Shown: positions 27,535 through 35,154 of the stretch, one piece after another
Layout of the letters: each line of letters begins with the position of its first letter
Numbering within the stretch: position 1 is the first letter of the stretch
NCBI RefSeq assembly: GCF_009901565.1
Contig: NZ_WXEW01000017.1
Coordinates: forward strand, 1-61,473
From: Herbidospora solisilvae
Lineage (GTDB): Bacteria; Actinomycetota; Actinomycetes; Streptosporangiales; Streptosporangiaceae
DNA length: 61,473 nucleotides
Direction: 5' to 3'
Translations under genes and position numbers: made by a program
The notes under the pieces: model-generated
Told to the model about the DNA's origin: nothing
Database searches by the model: none
The model's input: only the letters and a program-made list of their open reading frames with translations

Positions 27535-29013
27535 GTGCCGACTCTCAGCGACCTGGTGGCCAAGCACACCGATCTGTCCTCCGCCGACCTCGAATGGGTG
27601 CATTCGCTGGTCTCCGACTGGCAGTTGCTGGCCGACCTGTCCTTCGCCGACCTCATCCTGTGGATCCCCGCCGAAGAGGGCTGGATCGCGGTCGCCCAGA
27701 TGCGGCCGACGACCGGCCCGACGGTCTACCACGACGACGTCGTCGGTTCCTTCGTGGCCCGCAACGAGCGGCCGCTGATCGAGACGGCCTGGCAGGAGCG
27801 GCGGATCTGCCGCGAGGGCGACCCCGACTGGTCGACCGGGGTGCCGGTCCGCGAGGAGACCATCCCGGTCCGCCGCGCCCTCGACGGGCCGCTCATCGGG
27901 GTCATCCAGCGCTCGACCAACCTCTCTTCGGCGCGTACGCCCTCGCGGCTGGAGCTGACCTATCTCCAGAGCGCCTCCGACCTGGCCCAGATGGTCGCCG
28001 AGGGCCGGTTCCCCTTCCACGGCGACGAGCCGATGCTGGTCCGGTCGCCGCGTGTGGGCGACGGGCTGCTGCGGCTCGACCGGGCCGGGCGGGTGACCTA
28101 CGCCTCGCCCAACGCGCTGAGCGCCTACCGCCGCCTCGGGCTGCACGCCGACCTCGTCGGCTCGGAGCTCGGGAAGACGACGGCCGACCTCTGCTACCGC
28201 GACGAGCCGATCAACGAAGACCTGATGCTGGTCGCCAGCGGCAAGGTGCCGAGGGAGACCGAGGTGGAGCGCGGCGGGACGGTCGTCCAGCTCCGGGCCA
28301 TCCCGCTGATCATCTCCGGGGGCCGGATAGGCGCGCTGGTGCTGGTGCGTGACGTGACCGAGCTGCGCCGCCGGGAGCGCGAGCTGCTGACGAAGGACGC
28401 CACGATCAGGGAGATCCACCACCGGGTCAAGAACAACCTCCAGACGGTGGCCGCGCTGCTGCGGCTCCAGTCGCGCCGCCTGCGGGTGCCCGAGGGACGG
28501 GCCGCGCTCGACGAGGCGGTGCGAAGGGTCGGATCAATCGCGATCGTGCACGAGACCCTGGCGCAGATGCCCGAGGAGCTGGTCGCCTTCGACGAGATCG
28601 CCGACCGGGTGATCCAGATGACGGCCGAGGTGTCGGTGGCCCAGGTCGCGCTGCGGCGCGCGGGCACGTTCGGCATCCTGCCGGCGGCGGTGGCCACGCC
28701 GATCGCGATGGTGCTCACCGAGTTGCTGCAGAACGCCGTGGAACACGGGCTCGACGGGCGGCCCGGCAACGTGCAGGTCCGGGTGGAGCGCCATCAGGAC
28801 ACGCTCGAAATGGTGATCGCCGACGAGGGTCAGGGGCTGCCGCCCGGATTCGACATCGAGACGAACAGCAATCTGGGCCTGCAGATCGTGCGGACCCTCG
28901 TCGTGGGAGAACTGTCCGGGCGCCTTGACATCGCCCCGCGAGAAGGCGGCGGCACGGAAGTCGTCCTCAGCATTCCGGTGAACGTTCCCACCAACGACAT
29001 TCACCGGATTTGA
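27535..29013 (+). CDS. pdtaS: sensor histidine kinase PdtaS
   Basis: 492 residues. N-terminal GAF-like domain (~1-150), PAS domain (~170-280), then a HisKA_2-type dimerisation helix with the phosphorylatable His in REIHHRVKNNLQ (~295) and an HATPase domain (LQNAVEHG, DEGQGLPPG, NLGLQIV). The N-terminus (PTLSDLVAKHT) and location beside whiB1 match mycobacterial PdtaS (Rv3220c), a soluble kinase that phosphorylates the RNA-binding antiterminator PdtaR; more recent work links it to copper/NO sensing. GTG 27532 or 27535 is the start. No pdtaR lies in this window, as in mycobacteria. Confidence 0.92.
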   Translation: MPTLSDLVAKHTDLSSADLEWVHSLVSDWQLLADLSFADLILWIPAEEGWIAVAQMRPTTGPTVYHDDVVGSFVARNERPLIETAWQERRICREGDPDWSTGVPVREETIPVRRALDGPLIGVIQRSTNLSSARTPSRLELTYLQSASDLAQMVAEGRFPFHGDEPMLVRSPRVGDGLLRLDRAGRVTYASPNALSAYRRLGLHADLVGSELGKTTADLCYRDEPINEDLMLVASGKVPRETEVERGGTVVQLRAIPLIISGGRIGALVLVRDVTELRRRERELLTKDATIREIHHRVKNNLQTVAALLRLQSRRLRVPEGRAALDEAVRRVGSIAIVHETLAQMPEELVAFDEIADRVIQMTAEVSVAQVALRRAGTFGILPAAVATPIAMVLTELLQNAVEHGLDGRPGNVQVRVERHQDTLEMVIADEGQGLPPGFDIETNSNLGLQIVRTLVVGELSGRLDIAPREGGGTEVVLSIPVNVPTNDIHRI

Positions 29014-29066
29014 CCCGTGCGCAACAATCGCGCAATGCGGGCACGCTCTAATTCGGTTGTATGAAT

Positions 29067-29321
29067 TCAGACGTTGGCACGGGCACGGGCCCGGGCGGTG
29101 CGGCGCTTCAGTGCGCGACGCTCGTCCTCGCTGAGGCCGCCCCAGACGCCGGCGTCCTGAGCCGACTCCAGAGCCCACTTCAGGCACAGTTCACTGACCG
29201 TGCACTGGCGGCAGACCTGCTTGGCCTCTTCAATCTGCATCAACGCGGGCCCGGTGTTGCCGATCGGGAAGAACAGCTCGGGGTCCACGTCACGGCAGGC
29301 AGCGCGGTGGCGCCAGTCCAT
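29067..29321 (-). CDS. whiB1: WhiB1/WblE iron-sulfur transcription factor
   Basis: 84 residues from ATG 29321, which has AAGGAG 8 bases upstream; a GTG three codons earlier is less well placed. The four cluster-binding Cys are C9, C37, C40 and C46 (Cys-x2-Cys-x5-Cys), followed by the GVWGG turn (58-62) and a basic C-terminus (RRALKRRTARARARA). The sequence matches WhiB1 of mycobacteria and WblE of streptomycetes, an NO-sensitive 4Fe-4S regulator that partners the primary sigma factor. A CRP-type site lies 46 bases upstream. Confidence 0.95.
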   Translation of the reverse strand: MDWRHRAACRDVDPELFFPIGNTGPALMQIEEAKQVCRQCTVSELCLKWALESAQDAGVWGGLSEDERRALKRRTARARARANV

Positions 29322-29367
29322 GCGTTCCACTCCTTCGTAAGTGGAGCCTGGGCGGCTCCTGCACCTT

Positions 29368-29383
29368 TGTGAACAGATTCACT
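29368..29383. promoter_or_regulatory. CRP-type site upstream of whiB1
   Basis: TGTGA-ACAGAT-TCACT, one mismatch from the TGTGA-N6-TCACA consensus of actinobacterial CRP. It lies 46 bases upstream of the whiB1 start. In M. tuberculosis whiB1 is a known CRP (Rv3676) target, which supports the call. The rest of the 275-base gap up to 29596 shows no other structure I can name. Confidence 0.7.
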
Positions 29384-29596
29384 AGCTGACGCGAACGGCC
29401 GCCCGAAAAGTTGAGGGACGAGATTCGCGATGACGATCGCCGGGAACCTTGGCGTGAGCTGTGGCTCTCGTAAAGGTCCTACGTTCCGACGTCGCGTTCA
29501 GCTTTTCAGCCACTCCTACAGCACACAAGAGGTTTGGGGGAAGGTTTTGCGGGTCCTAGCTGTCGGATGCGTCACACTATGACCGCTTGTAACTGT

Positions 29597-30550
29597 CTAG
29601 ACCAGAACTTGTAACGCGTCCGGGATAGAGCGAAATGTCACCCTTTCCCGTTCTCCCAGGTAGTCGCCGTCAAGCTGGAGTGCGACGGGCCGAACCGCCT
29701 CGATGGTGAAAACACTCTCGTCATGTGCTTGAACGAGGTGTTTACCCGTCGGCAATCCCTGAGGGTCGCCGACGATCTGGCGGAGCAGGTTCACCACGGC
29801 CGGCAACCGCAGTTTCGTCATCGCCAGCAGATCGAGGCCGGTGTCGAACCCGGCCCACGGCGTCGGGTTGACCGGCCGGCTTCCGACGAACGTCCAGGGC
29901 GCGGTGTTGGAGACGATCGCCAGGAAGATCCCCGGTACGTCGCGCTGCCCCGGCCGGCTCAAGGTCATCGCCGGATGCCGCCGGTCGGTCATGAGGTAGT
30001 GCCGCAGGGCCGTCTGCACGTACAGCGTCGGCGAAGCCCGGTAACCGGCGCTGCGCAGGCCTTCGACCGCCCTGATGACCTCGGCGTCCCAGCCCAGGTC
30101 GGCACAGAATGTGAAGTAGCGAGACTCTGCCACTGCCCCGGTGCCGGAATCTCTAACATCCCATTCGGCAAGTCCGAGACTGATCGTGCGTGACCGGCCC
30201 TCGCGCAGCGCCTCCAGGATCGCGCCGGTGGCCTCGACCGGGTTGTTCGGCAGCCCGAGCGCCCGCGCCAGCACGTTGGCGCTGCCCCCCGGAATGATGA
30301 TCATCTTGGCCCGCTCTTCGGCCGCCATCAGCCCGTTGGCCACCTCGTTGACGGTTCCGTCGCCGCCGAGGACGGCCACCGCGTCGAAGCCCTTCTCCTT
30401 GGCGTGGGAGGCCAGGACCGACGCGTGCCCCCGGTATCCGGTCTCGGCGACCTCCAGGTCGACCGCCGCTCCGAGCGCCCGCAGCAGGACGTCGAGCGTG
30501 CGCCGGTTGGTCGAGGTCGCCTTGGGGTTGACCAGCAGAAGTGCCCGCAT
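29597..30550 (-). CDS. diacylglycerol kinase-family lipid kinase
   Basis: 317 residues. Nucleotide-binding GGDGTVNEVANGL (~62-74) and PGGSANVLARAL (~87-98) mark the DAGK catalytic fold shared with YegS and sphingosine kinases. The substrate lipid is unknown. It is in the same relative position as Rv3218 next to whiB1 in mycobacteria. The start faces the small membrane protein gene divergently, with 35 bases between. Confidence 0.9.
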   Translation of the reverse strand: MRALLLVNPKATSTNRRTLDVLLRALGAAVDLEVAETGYRGHASVLASHAKEKGFDAVAVLGGDGTVNEVANGLMAAEERAKMIIIPGGSANVLARALGLPNNPVEATGAILEALREGRSRTISLGLAEWDVRDSGTGAVAESRYFTFCADLGWDAEVIRAVEGLRSAGYRASPTLYVQTALRHYLMTDRRHPAMTLSRPGQRDVPGIFLAIVSNTAPWTFVGSRPVNPTPWAGFDTGLDLLAMTKLRLPAVVNLLRQIVGDPQGLPTGKHLVQAHDESVFTIEAVRPVALQLDGDYLGERERVTFRSIPDALQVLV

Positions 30551-30585
30551 GCCTGAAGGTTATGCGACGGGTAGTCTCACCAACT

Positions 30586-30966
30586 GTGCAGAACCGTCCC
30601 TTCACCCTCCTCGTCGCGGCGGTCGCCGTCGCGATCGAGGGACTGACCGCCGTCGCGATCGGCGGCTGGGTCGCCTACGAGACCCTGATCGGCGCGGCCG
30701 ACGACATCATGAGCTCACTCGTGCTGGCCGGGTTCGCGCTGGCCGTGGGCGCCGGGCTCGTGTGGGTCGCGTGGGGCATCCTCCAGCTGATGCGCTGGAG
30801 CCGGGGGCCCGCCGTGGTCACCCAGATCTTCGCCATCCCTCTGGCGATCAGCCTGATCCAGGCGGGGCAACTCGCCTGGGGGGTGCCGCTGATCGTCGCG
30901 GCCGCGGTGATTCTCGTCACTCTTCTCGCGCCGCCCACGACCCACGCCCTCATGGGCGACGGCTGA
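30586..30966 (+). CDS. conserved small integral membrane protein
   Basis: 126 residues with four predicted membrane helices (~5-28, 40-63, 74-95, 97-117) and no catalytic motif. A membrane protein is found in the equivalent place in mycobacteria (Rv3217c), so this is probably its counterpart; function unknown. GTG 30586 opens directly into the first helix (MQNRPFTLLVAAV). Confidence 0.75.
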   Translation: MQNRPFTLLVAAVAVAIEGLTAVAIGGWVAYETLIGAADDIMSSLVLAGFALAVGAGLVWVAWGILQLMRWSRGPAVVTQIFAIPLAISLIQAGQLAWGVPLIVAAAVILVTLLAPPTTHALMGDG

Positions 30967-30979
30967 GGGCTGGAAAAGG

Positions 30980-31011
30980 ATTCGGCCGGCGTCTCACGGC
31001 GCCGGCCGAAT
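30980..31011. terminator. shared terminator between convergent genes
   Basis: A 12-bp perfect stem (ATTCGGCCGGCG / CGCCGGCCGAAT, loop TCTCACGG) lies between the membrane protein gene and the sigma factor gene, which converge. Confidence 0.85.
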
Positions 31012-31018
31012 TCGTTCG

Positions 31019-31819
31019 TCAGTCTTCCGCTGTCAGGCCTTCGCGTAGTTGCGCGAGGGTCCGGGCCAGCAGACGGGACACGTGCATCTGCGAGATGCCC
31101 AGTTCGGTGGCGATCTGCGACTGGGTCATGTTGCCGAAGAACCGCAGCAGCAGGATGCGCTTCTCCCGCGGGGGCAGGCGCTCCAGCAGCGGCTTGAGCG
31201 ACTCGCGGTATTCGACGCCCTCCAGCGACTCGTCGACGATGCCGAGCGAGTCGGAGACCGCCGGGGCGTCGTCGTCGCCCGAGTCGGGCGCGTCGAGCGA
31301 GACCGTCGAGTAGGCGTTGGCCGACTCGAGGCCCTCCAGCACCTCTTCCTCGGTCATCTGGAGATGGGCGGCCAGCTCGGCCACCGTGGGCGCGCGCCCC
31401 TCACGCTGTGAAAGCTCGCTGATCGCCTTGGTCAGCGACAGCTTCAGCTCCTGCAGGCGGCGCGGCACGCGGACCGCCCAGCCCTTGTCGCGGAAGTGGC
31501 GCTTGATCTCACCGACGATGGTCGGGGTGGCGTAGGTCGAGAACTCCACGCCCCGGGCCAGGTCGAACCGGTCGATCGACTTGATCAGGCCGATCGTGGC
31601 GACCTGGGTCAGGTCGTCGAGCCATTCGCCGCGGTTGCGGAACCGGCGGGCCAGGTATTCCACCAGCGGAAGGTGCAGCTCCACGAGCTCGTCGCGGATG
31701 CGCTGGCGGCGCGGGTCGTCGGCCGGCAGCTCAGCGAGCTCCCCGAAGAGGGTGCGGGCGCGCACCCGATCCGGGACTCCGGAGTCGCTGGTGGCCATGG
31801 CACGGGTCCTTTCCGTCAC
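31019..31819 (-). CDS. SigB/SigF-type stress sigma factor
   Basis: 266 residues with regions 2 (DDLTQVATIGLIKSIDRFDL, VEFSTYATPTIVGEIKRHFRDKG), 3 and 4 (LPPREKRILLLRFFGNMTQSQIA, SQMHVSRLLAR). This is the group 3 family that includes mycobacterial SigF and Streptomyces SigB/F/G. The upstream gene encodes an RsbW-type anti-sigma kinase and overlaps it by 4 bases (GTGA), so partner switching likely controls it. ATG 31798 with GGAAAGG upstream is an alternative start giving MATSDSG. Which stress it serves is unknown. Confidence 0.92.
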   Translation of the reverse strand: MTERTRAMATSDSGVPDRVRARTLFGELAELPADDPRRQRIRDELVELHLPLVEYLARRFRNRGEWLDDLTQVATIGLIKSIDRFDLARGVEFSTYATPTIVGEIKRHFRDKGWAVRVPRRLQELKLSLTKAISELSQREGRAPTVAELAAHLQMTEEEVLEGLESANAYSTVSLDAPDSGDDDAPAVSDSLGIVDESLEGVEYRESLKPLLERLPPREKRILLLRFFGNMTQSQIATELGISQMHVSRLLARTLAQLREGLTAED

Positions 31820-32235
31820 GCCGGCCTCGCCGCGCCTCGCCGCTTGCGCAGCACGATCGCCATGTGATCGGGGGAGGACACGGCATCGACGTCGTCGGCG
31901 AGCGCGGTGAGCACCATCCAGGCGAAGTCATCGCGTTTGGGCTCGGCGATCCCGACGGTGGTGACCTCGACCCGGATCGACATCTCCTGCCCGGTCAGCT
32001 CGAACTCCGCGATCAGGTCGGTGCCGGGGACGGCGTGGCGCAGCAACATCGCGCACGCCTCGTCGACGGCGATCCGCAGATCTTCCATCTCGTCGATGGT
32101 GAAGTCGAGCCGTGCCGCCAGACCTGCCGTCGCGGTCCGCAACACGGACAGGTAGGCGCTGGCCGCCGGAAGCCGTACGCTCACGGCGTCGCGGATCCCG
32201 GCCAGATCCCCTGTGACATCAGTTGCGTCGGTCAC
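31816..32235 (-). CDS. RsbW-type anti-sigma factor (serine kinase)
   Basis: 139 residues of the GHKL ATPase fold: the N-box EDLRIAVDEACAMLL (~48-62) is clear, and the later glycine boxes are weak, which is common for RsbW/UsfX. It should bind and hold the sigma factor encoded next. GTG 32235 has AAGGAGG 6-12 bases upstream. No anti-anti-sigma gene is adjacent. Confidence 0.88.
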   Translation of the reverse strand: MTDATDVTGDLAGIRDAVSVRLPAASAYLSVLRTATAGLAARLDFTIDEMEDLRIAVDEACAMLLRHAVPGTDLIAEFELTGQEMSIRVEVTTVGIAEPKRDDFAWMVLTALADDVDAVSSPDHMAIVLRKRRGAARPA

Positions 32236-32340
32236 GATCCTCCTTGCCCTGCCGGCCACATCTCGCGGGGCCGCATGTTTGCAACCTACCGCCACTCGAC
32301 CGCGATTGCTCGGCTTGGACGCGCCGATGCCGGAAATGCG

Positions 32341-32382
32341 CGGACCCCGCACGGAAAGGTCCAAGGATACGTGCGGGGTCCG
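32341..32382 (-). terminator. terminator after sodN
   Basis: A perfect 12-bp stem (CGGACCCCGCAC / GTGCGGGGTCCG) with an 18-base loop, 11 bases beyond the sodN stop codon. Confidence 0.8.
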
Positions 32383-32392
32383 GGGCGGAAGG

Positions 32393-32779
32393 CTACGCGG
32401 CCTTCGTCTCCCAGAAGATCTTCGCGATCTCGTCGATCTTGCCCAGGAGGTCGTCGGCCTTGGCGACGTCGACGGTGCCCTTGGCGCCGGCGGCGCCGGC
32501 CAGCTTGGTGGCGTCCCAGAAGAGCTGGTGGAGCTGCGGGTGGGCCTCAAGGTGCGGGGGCTTGAAGTAGTCGGTCCAGAGCACCCACAGGTGGTGCTTG
32601 ACCAGTTCGGCCCGCTCCTCCTTGATCGTGAGGGCCCGCGAGCGGAACACCGGGTCGTCGTTGTCGGCGTACTTCTGCATGATCGCCTTGACCGATTCGG
32701 CCTCGATGCGAGCCTGGGCGGGGTCGTAGACGCCGCACGGCAGGTCACAATGGGCCGATGCCACGTGCTTGGCAAGCAT
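32393..32779 (-). CDS. sodN: nickel superoxide dismutase precursor
   Basis: 128 residues. The nickel hook HCDLPCGVYDPAQ starts at His10: after maturation His1, Cys2 and Cys6 ligate nickel. The propeptide is only 9 residues (MLAKHVASA), shorter than the 14 residues I recall for Streptomyces SodN. The rest is the four-helix hexamer-forming body. It removes superoxide in the cytoplasm. The maturation protease gene is directly divergent (57-base gap). Nickel-responsive control (Nur) is typical of the family, but I did not identify a clear site. Confidence 0.97.
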   Translation of the reverse strand: MLAKHVASAHCDLPCGVYDPAQARIEAESVKAIMQKYADNDDPVFRSRALTIKEERAELVKHHLWVLWTDYFKPPHLEAHPQLHQLFWDATKLAGAAGAKGTVDVAKADDLLGKIDEIAKIFWETKAA

Positions 32780-32836
32780 CGGGTTTCCTTTCGTCAGAGT
32801 GGCTGCGGTTCCGACATTACTGCTCCGAGGTGGATC

Positions 32837-33151
32837 ATGTTCACCAGCGTCCGGGTGTCCGGGGATTCCATGCTTCCGGCGCTGCGGCCCGGCGACTGCC
32901 TGTTGGTCCGCCGCACCGCGAAGATCCGTCCCGGAGACGTCGTGATCGCTCGCATACCCGGGAACCTGATCGTCAAAAGGGTGTTCCGGTGGACCGACGA
33001 GGGCTGGTGGCTGGAGAGCGACAACCAGCAGGCGCCCGGCCGCAGGGACTCGTGGGACTTCGGCGCGATTCCCCAGGACCGGATCGTCGGGAAGGTGGTC
33101 GGCCGCTACTGGCCGTCACTCGCCTTGGGGCCGCGTTTCCTGGCCCGGTAG
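32837..33151 (+). CDS. sodX: nickel SOD maturation protease SodX (S26 family)
   Basis: 104 residues, a minimal signal-peptidase-like enzyme without a membrane anchor. Catalytic Ser11 in SGDSM and Lys47 in IVKRV form the S26 Ser-Lys dyad, with DSWDFG near the end. It cleaves the SodN propeptide before the His of HCDLPCG. Its position divergent from sodN is characteristic. The 3' end overlaps the convergent CGNR gene by 46 bases. Confidence 0.95.
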   Translation: MFTSVRVSGDSMLPALRPGDCLLVRRTAKIRPGDVVIARIPGNLIVKRVFRWTDEGWWLESDNQQAPGRRDSWDFGAIPQDRIVGKVVGRYWPSLALGPRFLAR

Positions 33152-33651
33152 GCGGCCACGTTGGCCCGGCTGGCGCAGCGCTCGGAGCAGTAGCGCCGCG
33201 ACCTGTTCGACGAGGTGTCGAGGTAGGCGTTGCGGCAGGGCGCGGCCTGGCAGATGCCGAGCCGGTCGGCGCCGAGGCCGGTGACCACGCCGGCCAGGCC
33301 CATCACCGACCCCACCGCGACGGTGTCGCCGACCCGGCCGCCCTCGGTCAGGTGCATGTGCCAGGGCTGGCCGTCGTGCCCGGCGATCTGGGGGTGGACG
33401 GGATGGCGCACCAGCAGGCCGTTCAGGCGCTGGACCACGTCTTCCTCGTCGCCTTCCGCGGCCGACTCGAACACCTCGGTCAGCTCGTCGCGCAGTTCGA
33501 TGACGTGGTCGAGGTCGCGCCGGGTCACCCGCCCGGCGGCCTCGGTCCGGCCGGTCTCGGCGAGCAGGGCGCGCAGGCCGTCGAGGGTCTTCAGATCATC
33601 CCGGCGGTTGACGAGGAGGACGGCCAGTTCGGCATAGGAGGTCAAGTCCAC
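33106..33651 (-). CDS. CGNR zinc-finger / ABATE-domain regulator
   Basis: 181 residues from GTG 33651. The N-terminal two-thirds is the helical ABATE (CGNR stress-binding) domain. The C-terminus has the treble-clef-like zinc finger Cys-x4-5-CRNAY...RYCSERCASRANVAAYRARK. Actinomycetes hold many such putative transcription factors. An inverted repeat TGTAATA-N19-TATTACA begins 10 bases upstream of the start and may be an autoregulatory operator. Confidence 0.82.
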   Translation of the reverse strand: MDLTSYAELAVLLVNRRDDLKTLDGLRALLAETGRTEAAGRVTRRDLDHVIELRDELTEVFESAAEGDEEDVVQRLNGLLVRHPVHPQIAGHDGQPWHMHLTEGGRVGDTVAVGSVMGLAGVVTGLGADRLGICQAAPCRNAYLDTSSNRSRRYCSERCASRANVAAYRARKRGPKASDGQ

Positions 33652-33660
33652 GGGGAACCC

Positions 33661-33693
33661 TGTAATAGGTGACTCTGGACATTGAGTATTACA
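33661..33693. promoter_or_regulatory. candidate operator: inverted repeat TGTAATA / TATTACA
   Basis: Perfect 7-base arms at 33661-33667 and 33687-33693, separated by 19 bases, directly upstream of the CGNR gene and facing the malic enzyme gene. The AT-rich arms stand out in GC-rich DNA. Binding protein unknown; the CGNR regulator is the first suspect. Confidence 0.45.
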
Positions 33694-33920
33694 CAGGGAC
33701 GGAAAGTTCCAAAGAGATTGACAGTGCATTAAAGGCCGACCGGCTGCGACGTATCTGGCCGCGAGGGGTCGTCTCAGCATGTGGCACACTAGGGCAACGG
33801 GTGACCCCCGTGCCCGAGACGGCCGTCAACGACGACGGTTCCGGTGTCTATCCATGCCGCGGGCCCTCGTCTCGTAACGGTCTGTGTTGTGTCCGTCACC
33901 AGACATCAGGGGTCAGCGTA

Positions 33921-35096
33921 ATGACTGCTTCCCTCGAAGCCCTCGACCTCGATCCGGCCTTCGCGCTGCACCGCGGCGGAAAGCTAGAGGTCAGAGCCAC
34001 CATCCCGGTCCGAAACGCCGACGATCTGTCGCTCGCCTACACGCCCGGCGTGGCCCGCGTCTGCTCGGCCATCGCCGATTCGCCCGAGCTCGCCAACGAG
34101 TACACCTGGGTCTCCAACGTGGTCGCCGTCGTCACCGACGGCACCGCCGTACTGGGGCTCGGCGACATCGGCCCCGCCGGGGCGATGCCCGTCATGGAGG
34201 GCAAGTCGCTGCTCTTCAAGGAGTTCGGCGGGGTCGACTCGGTGCCGATCTGCCTCGACTGCACGGGGGTCGACGAGATCGTCGAGACCGTCGTCCGGCT
34301 CGCGCCGTCCTTCGGCGGCATCAACCTGGAGGACATCAGCGCCCCGCGGTGCTTCGAGATCGAAGACCGGCTCCGCGAGCGCCTGTCCATCCCGGTCTTC
34401 CACGACGACCAGCACGGCACGGCGATCGTCGCCACCGCCGCGCTGACCAACGCCGCCCGGCTGATCGGCCGCCCGCTCGGCGAGCTCCGGGCCGTGGTGG
34501 CCGGGGCCGGGGCGTCCGGGGTCGCGGTGACCCGCATGCTCCTCAACGCCGGCATCGGCGACATCGCGGTCTCCGACAGCAAGGGCCTGATCTTCGAGGG
34601 CCGGGCCGGGATGAACCCTTACAAGGACGCCTTGGCCAGGGAGACCAACCGGGCCGGGCTGACCGGCTCGACCGAGGCGGCCCTCGCCGGGGCCGACGTC
34701 TTCATCGGCCTGTCGGGCGCGACCATCTCCGAGCAGGCCATCGCGTCGATGTCGCAGGACGCCGTCGTGTTCGCGCTGTCGAACCCGACGCCCGAGGTCC
34801 ACCCCCAGGTCGCCGCCAGGCACGCCGCCGTGGTGGCGACCGGGCGGTCCGACTTCCCCAACCAGATCAACAACGTGCTCGCCTTCCCCGGCGTGTTCCG
34901 GGGGGCGCTCGACGTTCGGGCGACCACGATCACCGAGAACATGAAGATCGCCGCGGCGGCGGCGCTGGCCGGGGTCGTGGGCGACGAGGTGCGGGCCGAC
35001 TACATCATCCCGTCGCCGTTCGACGACCGGGTCGCCCCGGCCGTCACCCGGGCGGTGGCCGACCAGGCCCGCAAGGACGGCGTGGCCCGCCGGTAA
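33921..35096 (+). CDS. NAD(P)-dependent malic enzyme
   Basis: 391 residues, the short bacterial form. YTPGVARVC (~38-46), catalytic Lys in EGKSLLFKEFGG, metal-binding DCTGVDEIVE / DISAPRCFEIE, FHDDQHGTAIV (~155-165), and Rossmann GAGASGVAV (~189-197). It decarboxylates malate to pyruvate. ATG 33921 is preceded by a 269-base gap that holds the operator above and otherwise no gene I can support. Confidence 0.94.
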   Translation: MTASLEALDLDPAFALHRGGKLEVRATIPVRNADDLSLAYTPGVARVCSAIADSPELANEYTWVSNVVAVVTDGTAVLGLGDIGPAGAMPVMEGKSLLFKEFGGVDSVPICLDCTGVDEIVETVVRLAPSFGGINLEDISAPRCFEIEDRLRERLSIPVFHDDQHGTAIVATAALTNAARLIGRPLGELRAVVAGAGASGVAVTRMLLNAGIGDIAVSDSKGLIFEGRAGMNPYKDALARETNRAGLTGSTEAALAGADVFIGLSGATISEQAIASMSQDAVVFALSNPTPEVHPQVAARHAAVVATGRSDFPNQINNVLAFPGVFRGALDVRATTITENMKIAAAAALAGVVGDEVRADYIIPSPFDDRVAPAVTRAVADQARKDGVARR

Positions 35097-35108
35097 CCGT
35101 GCAGACGC

Positions 35109-35146
35109 CGAAGGGCCCGGCCTCCCCCCGAGACCGGACCCTTCCG
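35109..35146. terminator. bidirectional terminator after malic enzyme and peptidase A
   Basis: An imperfect stem (CGAAGGGCCCGG at 35109-35120 against CCGGACCCTTCCG at 35134-35146, one mismatch) lies between two convergent genes. Confidence 0.7.
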
Positions 35147-35154
35147 TCCATGTG

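Noticed and set aside
29593-29604. CTGTCTAGACCA, 10 of 12 bases of the DasR dre palindrome
   Set aside because: It overlaps the stop codon of the lipid kinase gene, more than 250 bases from the whiB1 start, and one arm is imperfect. Chance is likely despite the DasR-like gene in the window.
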